This document shows, piece after piece, positions 23,625 through 31,919 of a stretch of DNA of 32,278 nt; the stretch's first letter is position 1; each line of letters starts with the position of its first letter. Origin of the DNA: Planctomycetota bacterium (lineage in GTDB: Bacteria; Planctomycetota; PUPC01; DSUN01). A model generated the notes under the pieces. It was not told the origin of the DNA. It saw only the letters and a list, made by a program, of their open reading frames with translations, and ran no database searches. Position numbers and translations under genes: made by a program. The DNA lies in assembly GCA_016872875.1 (NCBI GenBank), contig VGYW01000035.1:1-32278 (forward strand), written 5' to 3'.

Positions 23625-26600
23625 TACGGCATCTCCCTGTGTTCCAGCACATTGGTCGGGGCGCGATAGCGGAGCATGATGGTGTCCACCCAGGGAGTTC
23701 GCCAGGGGATGTTGTAGTTGGGCGGCGCGCCGTTCTCGGCCTTGTAGGGGTTGTACTTGAAGTAGACGCGGACGCGGATGCGGTCGGCGTACTGGCCCAT
23801 CGGGGTGTTCGCGTCCTTCGCGTTGATGTAGTTCTTCGCCGTCGGGTCGTCGAAGAGGTAGATGACCGGCTTCTTGAGGCGGTAGCCCTGGGGGTTGTAG
23901 ACCACGTCGGTTCGGGTGGGGACGTTCTGCCAGGGGACCGGCGCGGCGACGGGCTTGGAGGTGGCGGGGTCAATCGCCGTGTCGTCCCAGGCGGGCGCGT
24001 TGTCGAGCTGGACCATGACCTGGATGTCCCAGGGGTCGTTGGCGTCGAGGGGCTTGGTGTCCTCGCTCACGAGCGCGCCGGTGGCTTCGTCGTACTTGGC
24101 CTCGCGCCAGTTCACGCGGGTCCAGAGGGCGCCGGGAAGGGAGTATGCGAACTCCCAGTAGCCGACGGGTGCCGAGGCGCGGCTTGGGGTGAACTCGCTG
24201 GTGGCGGAGATGGGGTAGCGGTCGTGGAAGCGGGCCTCGCGGAGGCGGACGATTCGGCGGCCGTGGGTGCCGGGAGCGTCGGCGAAGTAGGTCGGCTCCT
24301 CCTCCGTGTCGTCCACCACGCTCAAGTCCTCGAGGTGCACCTTGTCCAGTCTCGGGGTGCCGAAGCGCTGGCGGAGGAGCTTGATGCCGGTGAGGACATC
24401 CACTTCCCTGTAACCGTTGGGTGCCGTGGCGTCGGGCAGCTTGGTGGTCCAGAGGGGGGTGGAGCCGTTCTTGTCCTGGGCGTAGCCGAGGATTTCATTC
24501 CCGATCTGGACGTAGCCTTCGGCGGGGAAGTTGTCGTGGTATTCCACCACGATGCCGTACTCGTATTCGGGCTTGGTGAGGTCGAAGGCGGGGTCGTTGT
24601 CGGCAAGCGCCTTGATCTTGCCATCGGTGTCGAGGAGGAGGCGGCCGGCCTCGTCGCGCTTGAGCTTGATCATCGGCCTGGGAGCCAGCGCGCAGTGGAT
24701 GTGGTCGAGGGGGTTCACGCGCGCGCCGAGGGCGTGGGAGTCGAGCACGGTGCCGAGCGAGGCGCGTTCGAGGATGAGGAGCTCGACGCTGATAACGCTG
24801 ACCGAGGCGCTGCTCGCGGTGCCGTCGGCGTCGAGGAACCAGCCGCTCGTCGTCGCGGGGTCGTACATCTGCACCTTCCGGGCCGTTGAGTTGAGGATGC
24901 CGCGGTGGGTGAGGGTGATCTCTAGGGCGTTCTTCGACTTGTCGTAGCTCTTGCCGTTGAAGAAGACCCGCTCCTGTGCGCCGATGGAGTGGTTGGAGGA
25001 GACGAGCCGGCCGTTGGCATCCCGCACCTCTTCGCCCTTCTGGATGTCCGCCTCGATGGCGTCCCAGGTCACTCCGTAGGTGCCCATGATCCACTTGATG
25101 GTGTCCCAGTAAGCAAGGTTGGCCCAGGCGTTGGAGATGGTGAGATAGCCCATGTCGGGGAACTCCTTGGCCTGCTCCTCGGTGAGGTCGAGGTAGAGCT
25201 TCGTCCCCGTCTCGTTCAGCACCGTCACCAGGTCGTTGGGGAAGGGCATCGGGTTGCCGTCGCCGTCCACGGGGCGGATGAACTTGATCGGGGCGGAGGT
25301 GCGGCCGACCGGCCTGCGGTACATGACGCGGTAGAAGAAGACCTCGTCGTCAATCTTGAGGTAGCCTTCGAGGGGCCAGGAGCCTACCTGGCCGTTGTGG
25401 TGGAAGCGGAAGGGCTCGACGGGCGGGTCGGCCTTGGGCACGAAGTCCTCGAGGTTCCCGATGCGGACGTAGAAGGGCGGTGCCATGCCCGCGGGGATGC
25501 CAGCGAAGCTGCGCACCTCCTTCGCAGGGTCGGGCGCGCCCGCCGTCTGCTTGCAGTCCCACAGCCGCGCGATGCCATACGCCGCCGAGTGGATTTTCAC
25601 CTCGTCGAAGGTGGCGTTCGCGGGCCGCTCGGGCTCGCCCGCCGTTGGCCCGTCGTGCGCCTCGGCCTTAACGTCCCCGTCCTTGTACATCGTGTCGCTG
25701 CCCAGGTAGAAGAGCTTGTCGGGCTCAATGGGCATGCTGGACGGGAACTTGAGGAGGCGCGGGCGGTTGACGTAGGAGAAGACCTTCGCGGGCGAGATGG
25801 ATTCGCGGAACCCGAACATGTTTCCCGCGCCGTGGAGCACCCAGTGGTCTTCGCGCTGGCCCGTGTTGTCGGTCAGCGTCACCTCGTCGTTGCCGCCCTT
25901 CACGAGGTAGAGGTTCTTGTCGAGCGCGCGGACGTAGCCGGAGCAGAAGAAGACGGGCATGACCTTTGAGACGGGCGAGGCAGGGAAGACGACGGGGGCG
26001 GGCGGGCTGACCGTCTTGTCGCCCGTGCTCGCCACGGCGCGGCTGATGTCGTAGAGGAACTTGTCGGCCAGCGTTTTCCGCTCCTCGTCCTCCTGCCCCA
26101 CGGGCACGGGCGGGTGCGGGAAGCGGGGATATGTGAACTGAATCCACTCGTAGGGCTTGGTGACGTCGGCGTTGTTCTGGGCGTCGCGGAAGACGAGCTG
26201 GAAGATGCCGCGTCCGTTCCGCTCGCGGAGCTCGTCAATCGTCTGGTCGGTGCCCACAAGGTCGTGGGTGATGGTCTCGACGCCGCGGTGGCCGCGCGGG
26301 AGGTCGAGGTTGCTCGACAGCTTGATGCAGTTGAGTCGGAACTTCGCGCCCTCGACGATTGTGGCCTGTGGCGTGCTGAAACAGGCGCGGCGGCCTGAAT
26401 AGTTCGTTGGGTCGTTGAACCCCGCGACGTAGCCGATGTACCAGGCCACCTGGCGGCGGTCGTCCTCGGGCGTCTCCGGGTCGTCCACGTCGCCAGGGAA
26501 GTAGTGCCAGACGAGGACGACGCCGGCCTTTGCGAACTTGATGGCCTCGCGGTCCTTGGCCTCGAGGGCGTCGGGGTTGGCCTCGAGCGTGACCAGCCCG

Positions 26601-29600
26601 ATGCCGTCAACGGTATCCTCGATGGCCCGCTTGCCCGTGGTGGGCCGTTGGGCCGTCCAGGTCAGAAGCGAGAGGAAGCCTGGGTCGTCGAGGACGGTCT
26701 TGAACTTCGTCTCGTCGTCGCTGATCGAGCCGCCGTCCTTGGCCGAGGGCACGGTCCACTTCTCGCTTGCGAAAACGGGGAGCCAGTCGCCCGAGGGAAT
26801 CGTGTTGTCCGGCTTCCCCGTCCACGCCTGGTAGGAATTGGAGAACTGGTCCCAGAACTGAGCCGACTTGTCTTGCGTTGGGGAAGGTGAAGCCGGGGCC
26901 TTCTCGTCGCCATCCTGCACCGTCACTTGGAGGAAGGCTGCGGGCAGCTCGAAGAGCAGGAACGGCTCCTGGTTGGCGTCCATCATGTTCAGCAGCAGGT
27001 GCTCGGTGTCGCCCGCGCCCGCCTCGTTGCTCGTCTTGTGGATGTAGTCAATGTAGCCGTGGACTTCGATGCGTGTGCCGTCGGCGTGAATCCTGGCCTG
27101 GGTTCCGCGCGAGCCCCTTCCAACCGGCAGGCCGTTGGCGTCGGTGAGGATCGTGAAGACGTTGGCATTGGCGACGCCGATGATTTCGGCGATTTCGCCG
27201 CCGATGGCGATCACGCCCGGGGGCTGGGGCCACTGCTGGAGGCGGAAGACTGCCGTGGTGTCGGCGCTCCTGGGGTCGTCGCTGACGTTGCCCGTGCAGG
27301 GAATGGTGGCGGCGTCGGCCGCGGCGCCGCTCGTGCGCGCGACCGGGAAGTAGCGCCCCACGCTCCGCCCGTTGACGAACAGCCCCATCTCGTTGTAGCG
27401 GATGCCCTTCGCCACGGCCACGAGGTGATACCAGCGTTCGGGCAGGAGCTGGAACCACTGGTCGGGCGCGAGGCCGCCGGGCGGCGTAGCGGAGCTGCCA
27501 ACGCGGCAGCGCACCTGCGCCGCCGTCGGCTGGTTCGTCGAATCGCACACGTGCAGCACGAGGTCGCCGCTCGACGTGTCCCGCCCGTAGTAGAGGAGCG
27601 CCAGGCGGTTGGAGAACGGCTGGTGCCCGAGGTCGAAGAGCGTGCGGTCTATGCCGTAGTCGAACTTCACGCTCGCGCCCACCTTGGGGTCGGAGTCGAA
27701 CTTCACCCACATCTCGATCACGAGGGGGAGCACCACGTTGTCGCTGCTGTGCGGCACGTTGTCCTTCTGCACCAGCTTGCCGTCGGCGTCCTTCGCCTCC
27801 ATGCGGGCCGGGTAGACCAGGGTGCGGGTCTCGAACTTGTCGTCGGGCAGAGCGACCCTGCCGACGTGAATCCCCTCCGGCCCGAGGTCCGTGTCGTCCC
27901 CAGTGGCGGTTCGGACGGTCGTGAGGTCCTTGACGGGCTGGGGCCAGGCGCTGTCGTTGCCGCCATCCCTGCCGCCCCAGAGCACCTGATCGAGGAGCGG
28001 GCCGTTCAGGCGGATGACCCAGTTCGAGGCGAAGCGGACCGGGTCGGCCGGGCTGTACTCGACGGGCAACAGGCCGAGCTTGCCGCGGTGCGGCACCAGA
28101 GCGGGAACCCCATCGGCCGGCTCGGTGGAGCGGGGGGCCACGTCGGGCACCTGGGTGGCGCTCGGCCAGGTCTGGACGAATCGCCCCTCGCCCATGTAGA
28201 CGGGGCGCTGCCACTCCACCTCTTTGTCAATCCGCAGCTCGAGGTCAACGGATGGGGCGACCTGAGCGACCTCTTTCACGCTGTAGCGCGCCAGCTCGCG
28301 CCCGTCGGGCGCGTTCACCACCCCCGTCCCCTCGATGGTGTAGATGTTGAACGAATGGGTGCACAGGGGGCCGGTGGTGGTCGCCATATCTAGCACGTTG
28401 CGGTTGTAGGGGTTGTTCGCGTTGGCGAGGATGGCGGCCTTGCTCTCGGGGGTGAGCTTCTCGGCCTTCACCAGCTCATCGAGTACGCCGCCGAGGTCGT
28501 GCGCGAGGTCGGCGAAGAGCAGCCGCACCTCCACTGGCTCCAGCGGGTCGTACTTCCGGTCGGCGTCAACACGGCTCGTGGGCAGGTAGTCGGCGCTCTG
28601 CGACACGCTGAGCGTCGCGCCGTCCTTCTTCCAGTAGCGCACCGCGTCGCCCTCGATGGACACCCAGTAGCCGTCCACCTCTTTGCCCGCGGGGTCGCTC
28701 TGGCGCGGCTGAGGCAGGAGCGCAGCGTCGTCGAGGGCGATGACCGTGGAGTCGGTCGCGACGTTTGCGGCGAGCCTGGCGAAGACGCGGAGGCGGCGGA
28801 TGAGCTCCTCGAAGTCGTCAACGACCTTCTTGTCGCCAACCCCGTCGTTATCGGTGTCAACCATCGTCTCGGCGTAGCCAACGCCCTTGTGCTGATCGGC
28901 GGCTGGGACGCTCGGCTGGTAGAGCTTGACGCCGCGCAGGAGGGCGCGAAGGACTTCAGCGGGGCACGTGTTGGGGTTCACGGGGTACTGGCCGACGGAG
29001 GCCGACGTGGTCTCGCTGACGAATGGTGCGGAGTAGACGGTGAGGAAGCGGGTGAGGCGCTGATACTCGGTCTCGGTGAGCGTGGTGCTTGCGGTGCGGA
29101 GCTGGGTGAGGCTGGTGATAGGGTTGCTGTTGCGGTAAGAGACGATGTCGCTCGCGATCACTGACGCGCGCGTGGCGCCGGGGTTCGCCGGATCAAAGGT
29201 CTCCCCCGTGATCTCAAGGGTGATGTTGCGGAGGAGGGCATGGGGGGCGGTCTTGACGTTTATCTTGCCCTGTTCGTCCTCGGCCCGAGCGCTCCACATC
29301 GCGCCGGCGGGGTCGGCCAGCTTCAGGCCTGCCAGGGCCGGGTCATTGAGGTCCACCTTCAGCTCGCCGCTGGAGTCCACGTAGTCCGAGTTGAAGATGG
29401 TCGCTGGCCGGCCCACCTGGGCTTCGAGGTGTTCGTAGTACTCGTGGGAGCGTTCGAGCTGGGCCTTGGCGAGGTTGAGCGCGCCGTTGGCCACGAGCTT
29501 CGCGCGGGTGCGCGCCGCGAAGCTCACGCTCGCCATTTCTTCCTGGCGCATCGAGATGGCAAAGGGTGCCCCGATGATCACCAGGCCGACGAGCACAAGC

Positions 29601-29719
29601 ACCACCATGAGAATGGCGAAGCCGTCCTGGCGCTTTGCGCGCCTGGTGATCGGTCGGATCGGTCGGATCAGTCGGATCGGTCGGATCAATGTCATCAAGA
29701 GCATGGCACTAGCCCTCAT
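23621..29719 (-). CDS. Giant GspK-like pseudopilin with LamG-like domain
   Basis: A 2032-residue protein; GspK is usually about 320. The leader ends RQDG and the mature part starts FAILMVVLVLVGLVIIG, cut at Gly33/Phe34. Position +5 is Met, not Glu, as is characteristic of GspK. GspK signatures follow: AEDEQGKINVKTA (147-159) and NPNTCPAEVLRALL (248-261). About residues 650-800 form a LamG/concanavalin-like domain (VIEMWVKFDSD ... ERWYHLVAVAKG ... GLFVNGRSVG). A short motif, I-[ED]-x-[ED]-hydrophobic-x-Y, recurs (VSIEGDAVRYW about 353, YLKIDDEVFFY about 1455, YVQIGNEILGY about 1740). The C-terminus is beta-rich and unassigned. ATG 29719 overlaps the upstream TGA (ATGA). Leader residues 10-24 come from 9-nt repeats. 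Probably the tip subunit of a type II secretion-like pseudopilus, enlarged for binding. Confidence 0.85.
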   Translation of the reverse strand: MRASAMLLMTLIRPIRLIRPIRPITRRAKRQDGFAILMVVLVLVGLVIIGAPFAISMRQEEMASVSFAARTRAKLVANGALNLAKAQLERSHEYYEHLEAQVGRPATIFNSDYVDSSGELKVDLNDPALAGLKLADPAGAMWSARAEDEQGKINVKTAPHALLRNITLEITGETFDPANPGATRASVIASDIVSYRNSNPITSLTQLRTASTTLTETEYQRLTRFLTVYSAPFVSETTSASVGQYPVNPNTCPAEVLRALLRGVKLYQPSVPAADQHKGVGYAETMVDTDNDGVGDKKVVDDFEELIRRLRVFARLAANVATDSTVIALDDAALLPQPRQSDPAGKEVDGYWVSIEGDAVRYWKKDGATLSVSQSADYLPTSRVDADRKYDPLEPVEVRLLFADLAHDLGGVLDELVKAEKLTPESKAAILANANNPYNRNVLDMATTTGPLCTHSFNIYTIEGTGVVNAPDGRELARYSVKEVAQVAPSVDLELRIDKEVEWQRPVYMGEGRFVQTWPSATQVPDVAPRSTEPADGVPALVPHRGKLGLLPVEYSPADPVRFASNWVIRLNGPLLDQVLWGGRDGGNDSAWPQPVKDLTTVRTATGDDTDLGPEGIHVGRVALPDDKFETRTLVYPARMEAKDADGKLVQKDNVPHSSDNVVLPLVIEMWVKFDSDPKVGASVKFDYGIDRTLFDLGHQPFSNRLALLYYGRDTSSGDLVLHVCDSTNQPTAAQVRCRVGSSATPPGGLAPDQWFQLLPERWYHLVAVAKGIRYNEMGLFVNGRSVGRYFPVARTSGAAADAATIPCTGNVSDDPRSADTTAVFRLQQWPQPPGVIAIGGEIAEIIGVANANVFTILTDANGLPVGRGSRGTQARIHADGTRIEVHGYIDYIHKTSNEAGAGDTEHLLLNMMDANQEPFLLFELPAAFLQVTVQDGDEKAPASPSPTQDKSAQFWDQFSNSYQAWTGKPDNTIPSGDWLPVFASEKWTVPSAKDGGSISDDETKFKTVLDDPGFLSLLTWTAQRPTTGKRAIEDTVDGIGLVTLEANPDALEAKDREAIKFAKAGVVLVWHYFPGDVDDPETPEDDRRQVAWYIGYVAGFNDPTNYSGRRACFSTPQATIVEGAKFRLNCIKLSSNLDLPRGHRGVETITHDLVGTDQTIDELRERNGRGIFQLVFRDAQNNADVTKPYEWIQFTYPRFPHPPVPVGQEDEERKTLADKFLYDISRAVASTGDKTVSPPAPVVFPASPVSKVMPVFFCSGYVRALDKNLYLVKGGNDEVTLTDNTGQREDHWVLHGAGNMFGFRESISPAKVFSYVNRPRLLKFPSSMPIEPDKLFYLGSDTMYKDGDVKAEAHDGPTAGEPERPANATFDEVKIHSAAYGIARLWDCKQTAGAPDPAKEVRSFAGIPAGMAPPFYVRIGNLEDFVPKADPPVEPFRFHHNGQVGSWPLEGYLKIDDEVFFYRVMYRRPVGRTSAPIKFIRPVDGDGNPMPFPNDLVTVLNETGTKLYLDLTEEQAKEFPDMGYLTISNAWANLAYWDTIKWIMGTYGVTWDAIEADIQKGEEVRDANGRLVSSNHSIGAQERVFFNGKSYDKSKNALEITLTHRGILNSTARKVQMYDPATTSGWFLDADGTASSASVSVISVELLILERASLGTVLDSHALGARVNPLDHIHCALAPRPMIKLKRDEAGRLLLDTDGKIKALADNDPAFDLTKPEYEYGIVVEYHDNFPAEGYVQIGNEILGYAQDKNGSTPLWTTKLPDATAPNGYREVDVLTGIKLLRQRFGTPRLDKVHLEDLSVVDDTEEEPTYFADAPGTHGRRIVRLREARFHDRYPISATSEFTPSRASAPVGYWEFAYSLPGALWTRVNWREAKYDEATGALVSEDTKPLDANDPWDIQVMVQLDNAPAWDDTAIDPATSKPVAAPVPWQNVPTRTDVVYNPQGYRLKKPVIYLFDDPTAKNYINAKDANTPMGQYADRIRVRVYFKYNPYKAENGAPPNYNIPWRTPWVDTIMLRYRAPTNVLEHREMPY
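29648..29688. repeat. 9-nt repeat encoding the GspK-like leader
   Basis: About four units of GGTCGGATC (one with AGTCGGATC) in tandem. On the coding strand they read as the tripeptide series IRP-IRL-IRP-IRP in the prepilin leader. Being a multiple of three, unit gain or loss would keep the frame. Confidence 0.8.
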
Positions 29720-30873
29720 TGGTCCGTCGGCGGGTCGCCCTGGAAGACCTCCACGCAGCCGAGCCAGTTCACCCGCACGGAGCGGAGGAGGCGGTCTTCC
29801 GCCGAGATGATGCGGAAGAGCACGGGGCGGGTGTGCTGCGTGCGGTCGAGGCGGCCCTCGCCGTCGAAGTGGACCCGTCCGTCGCGGCTGCCGCCGGCGT
29901 CGAGCGTCACCTCCGTGTTCTTGGGCAACTCGAAGGTCTCCCCCGCCACGAGGCCGGCGATCTTAAGCTCGTCAATCCGCCCCTTGAAGCGATTCGTCCC
30001 ATCCGTGCCGATGTTGAGGGGCTGGGTGTTGGGTGCCAAGAGCATCGTGGCCCCTGGGGGAGTATTGCGCAATGGCGACTCTTCCTGGCCGTTCACCCGC
30101 AGCACCAGGGTGCCGATGTTGTTCCCTCCGGCATCCCTGCCGTCGCGGTAATACGCCATGGCCACGTGCGACCATTCGCCGGGAGGGACGGGTGTCTCGC
30201 CGGCACAACTGATCAGCAAGCCGCTGCCACCATCCCCCACCCTCACCGCGCCCGAAAGCGTGAAGTAGTTTGGGTGACTACCGACGAGAGCGAGGCGGCA
30301 GTTGGAGGGCCCCCAAGCATCCTTGCACACGATGCTCAGGATGGCGCCGGTCGTGAGGGCTGTTGGATCGGGCCACACATCGGCCTCGATGAACACCCCT
30401 TCCCGCAACCCGTCGAGGTAGGGGCTTGAGACCTGGAGGCTGGTCGTCGCGCCGTCGAGGAGCAGAGCGGTGCCAATCCTGCCGGGCGTGGGGGTGGCCG
30501 TGCCGGTGACGGTGGCCTCCTGGCCGAGCGCGCCGAGCACCTTGCCCCCCGCGAACTGCTCCTTCTCGAAGTGCCAGTTGCTCACCGTCTGGCGTCCCAG
30601 GGCATAGACAAGCCCCACGAGGTTCGCCGCGTCCGCCCGCGGCTCGGCCACCACGATGGCCGGGCTCCGCTCGTGCACCGCGAATGCCCGTGCCGACCGC
30701 AGCGACGACTCGATGGCCGACGTTGCGGCCTGGAGCGCGAACCCCCGGTTCATCCGAAAGTACACCGCCACCCCGCCGAGCATCAGTATCGCCACGACCG
30801 ACATGGAGACCAACAGCTCGATCAGCGTCATTGCTGATTTCTGATTTCTGATTTCTGATTTCAGAGCCGCCAT
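29716..30873 (-). CDS. GspH-like pseudopilin with LamG-like insert
   Basis: A 385-residue pseudopilin. The leader ends QKSA and the mature protein begins MTLIELLVSMSVVAILMLGG, so the cut is Ala/Met with Glu at +5. ATSAIESSLRSARAFAVHERSPAIV matches the early part of GspH/FimT-like pseudopilins. Between about residues 100 and 320 lies a LamG/concanavalin-like domain: GTALLLDG, EADVWPDP, GEWSHVAMAYYRDG, LVLRVNGQ and the hallmark FKGRIDELKI. The end returns to a pilin-like strand pattern (VRVNWLGCVEVF). ATG 30873 is chosen; GTG 30897 in frame would add eight residues and has no ribosome-binding site. It overlaps the GspK-like gene. The leader is encoded by 7-nt AAATCAG units. Role: pseudopilus minor subunit with an added carbohydrate- or protein-binding module; binding is inferred. 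Confidence 0.83.
   Translation of the reverse strand: MAALKSEIRNQKSAMTLIELLVSMSVVAILMLGGVAVYFRMNRGFALQAATSAIESSLRSARAFAVHERSPAIVVAEPRADAANLVGLVYALGRQTVSNWHFEKEQFAGGKVLGALGQEATVTGTATPTPGRIGTALLLDGATTSLQVSSPYLDGLREGVFIEADVWPDPTALTTGAILSIVCKDAWGPSNCRLALVGSHPNYFTLSGAVRVGDGGSGLLISCAGETPVPPGEWSHVAMAYYRDGRDAGGNNIGTLVLRVNGQEESPLRNTPPGATMLLAPNTQPLNIGTDGTNRFKGRIDELKIAGLVAGETFELPKNTEVTLDAGGSRDGRVHFDGEGRLDRTQHTRPVLFRIISAEDRLLRSVRVNWLGCVEVFQGDPPTDQ
30834..30864. repeat. 7-nt repeat encoding the GspH-like leader
   Basis: Four tandem CTGATTT units; the coding strand (AAATCAG) reads KSEIRNQKS and ends immediately before the Ala of the cleavage site. Confidence 0.85.
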
Positions 30874-30930
30874 TCTGGGTCTCTTCTCACGTGTCACGCG
30901 TCGCGCATCGCGGAATGGCCGCCACGTCTG

Positions 30931-31135
30931 GCTCCCAAAGGGAGCGTAGTGGGTTGCCGGCGGCTTCAGCCGCCGGACAGCGGGTCCAAACCCTACCAGT
31001 CCCGAAGGGACGGCAGAGAGGACGCCTGGGGGGCAGCCAGAGGGCGCTTCTGCCGTCCCTTCGGGACTGACCCGTGGGTGCGCCCCGGTCCGGCGGCTGA
31101 AGCCGCCGGCAACCCACTACCGTCCCTACGGGACT
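30931..31135. repeat. Nested inverted-repeat (REP/MITE-like) element
   Basis: Fills most of the 310-bp gap between the GspG- and GspH-like genes. The outer arms, 30946-30977 and 31089-31120, are a perfect 32-nt inverted repeat, each itself palindromic (GGCGGCT-TCAGCCGCC). Inside, AGTCCCGAAGGGACGGCAGA (30998-31017) is perfectly inverted at 31049-31068. Further GTCCC-NNN-GGGAC hairpins lie at 31122-31134 and a GCTCCC-AAA-GGGAGC hairpin at 30931-30945. No plausible protein is encoded. It resembles clustered REP units or a miniature transposable element and could attenuate or stabilise the pseudopilin transcript. Confidence 0.8.
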
Positions 31136-31186
31136 GAGGCAAGCAGCCATGCTATAGGTCTTGCGTCTCCTTCATTGAGGGGCAGT

Positions 31187-31777
31187 CTACTTCGTCACAA
31201 AGTTCGCAATGTCATCCCCGCCCTGGTCGCGGCCAACCCCGTTGTCGTTCCGCTCGTTTGGGCCGCAGGACCAGAGTTGGAAGCGGCCGAAGTTGCAGTA
31301 GTCGGTCGCGCCCTTGGCGGGCTGCACGGTGCGGTTGCCGAGGAGGTCGTAGTCGTGGGCGGTGGTGGCCTTCATCGCCGCGGTGTCGAAGTAGATGAAG
31401 GGGCGGTCCCACTCGTCGAGGAAGAAGGCCATGCGGAGCTCGCCCTCGTCGTAGAAGGCCGAGGGGAGGTAAGGGGCGCTCCGGCCCCCCTTCACATTGA
31501 GCAGCAGCACGAGCGCGCGGTTCCCGCGGTTCGGCCCCGCCGCGGCGGGCAGCTCGGACGGGGGATAGACCCCGTAGTCGTTCTGATACGCCTGGACGCC
31601 GCTCGCGATGGCCTCCACCGTCGCCTCGGTCCGCCGCACCTTCTGGCTGCGGCGAATGGCGTTGAAGGCCGGGAACAGGAGTGCGAGGAGGAGGATGACG
31701 ACCGAGATGACGACGAGGACCTCCACCAGGGTGAAGGCCGATTTCGGATTCCGGATTTCGGATTTCGGATTGAGCAT
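31187..31777 (-). CDS. GspG-like major pseudopilin
   Basis: A 196-residue pseudopilin. Leader MLNPKSEIRNPKSA, mature start FTLVEVLVVISVVILLLALLF: cut at Ala/Phe, Glu at +5. The region after the helix, TEATVEAIASGVQAYQNDYG and YPPSE, is the GspG pattern. The C-terminal part has DEWDRPFIYF (GspG 'DPWG.PY') and LWSCGPNERNDNGVGRDQGGDDI, matching the calcium-binding GspG end ('S.G.DG..GG...DI'). It would be the main building block of the pseudopilus. ATG 31777 is chosen; GTG 31789 in frame lies within a dispersed repeat, and neither has a good ribosome-binding site. It is first of the pseudopilin series, separated from the GspH-like gene by a structured repeat element, so its expression may be set apart from the minor subunits. 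Confidence 0.87.
   Translation of the reverse strand: MLNPKSEIRNPKSAFTLVEVLVVISVVILLLALLFPAFNAIRRSQKVRRTEATVEAIASGVQAYQNDYGVYPPSELPAAAGPNRGNRALVLLLNVKGGRSAPYLPSAFYDEGELRMAFFLDEWDRPFIYFDTAAMKATTAHDYDLLGNRTVQPAKGATDYCNFGRFQLWSCGPNERNDNGVGRDQGGDDIANFVTK
31741..31771. repeat. 7-nt repeat encoding the GspG-like leader
   Basis: Four GGATTTC-type units, one with a single change (GGATTCC). Coding-strand AATCCGA units give NPKSEIRNPKS, ending one codon before the cleavage site. Confidence 0.85.
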
Positions 31778-31788
31778 CGAAGAAGCCA

Positions 31789-31812
31789 CGGCCTGAAGGC
31801 CGCAGTCCTAAC
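31789..31812. repeat. 24-nt dispersed repeat, copy 3
   Basis: Third copy of the CGGCCTGA...GCCGCAGTCC...AAC repeat (others at 674 and 6904), here in the untranslated leader just before the GspG-like gene. It contains the GGCCTGAAGGCC palindrome. Confidence 0.7.
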
Positions 31813-31919
31813 GGGTTAGTCCACGGGCGCACCGGGACTCGTAATCATGCTACCTGGGTGCCCCCGGAGCGTTGTCAACTGCTTGTCAGGAATTGTAAAG
31901 AATTGTAAAGGCGGGCAGG
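31813..31919. other. Intergenic region upstream of the pseudopilin operon
   Basis: Holds a direct repeat of AATTGTAAAG (31891-31910) and, on the minus strand, TTGACA (31878-31873), the best -35 candidate for the GspG-like gene. No good -10 stands at 16-18 nt: AGGTAG is at 17 and TAGCAT at 20. A promoter here is plausible but weakly supported. Confidence 0.25.

Noticed and set aside
23612..28393. Plus-strand open frames of 425 and 488 codons opposite the GspK-like gene
   Set aside because: Gly/Val/Glu-rich shadows; the minus strand carries prepilin, GspK and LamG signatures.
31183..31200. Rho-independent terminator after the GspG-like gene
   Set aside because: The nested hairpins downstream are not followed by a T-run on the minus strand, so intrinsic termination cannot be claimed.
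31175..31819. Plus-strand 214-codon frame opposite the GspG-like gene
   Set aside because: The minus strand has an unmistakable pseudopilin N-terminus and GspG C-terminal motif.
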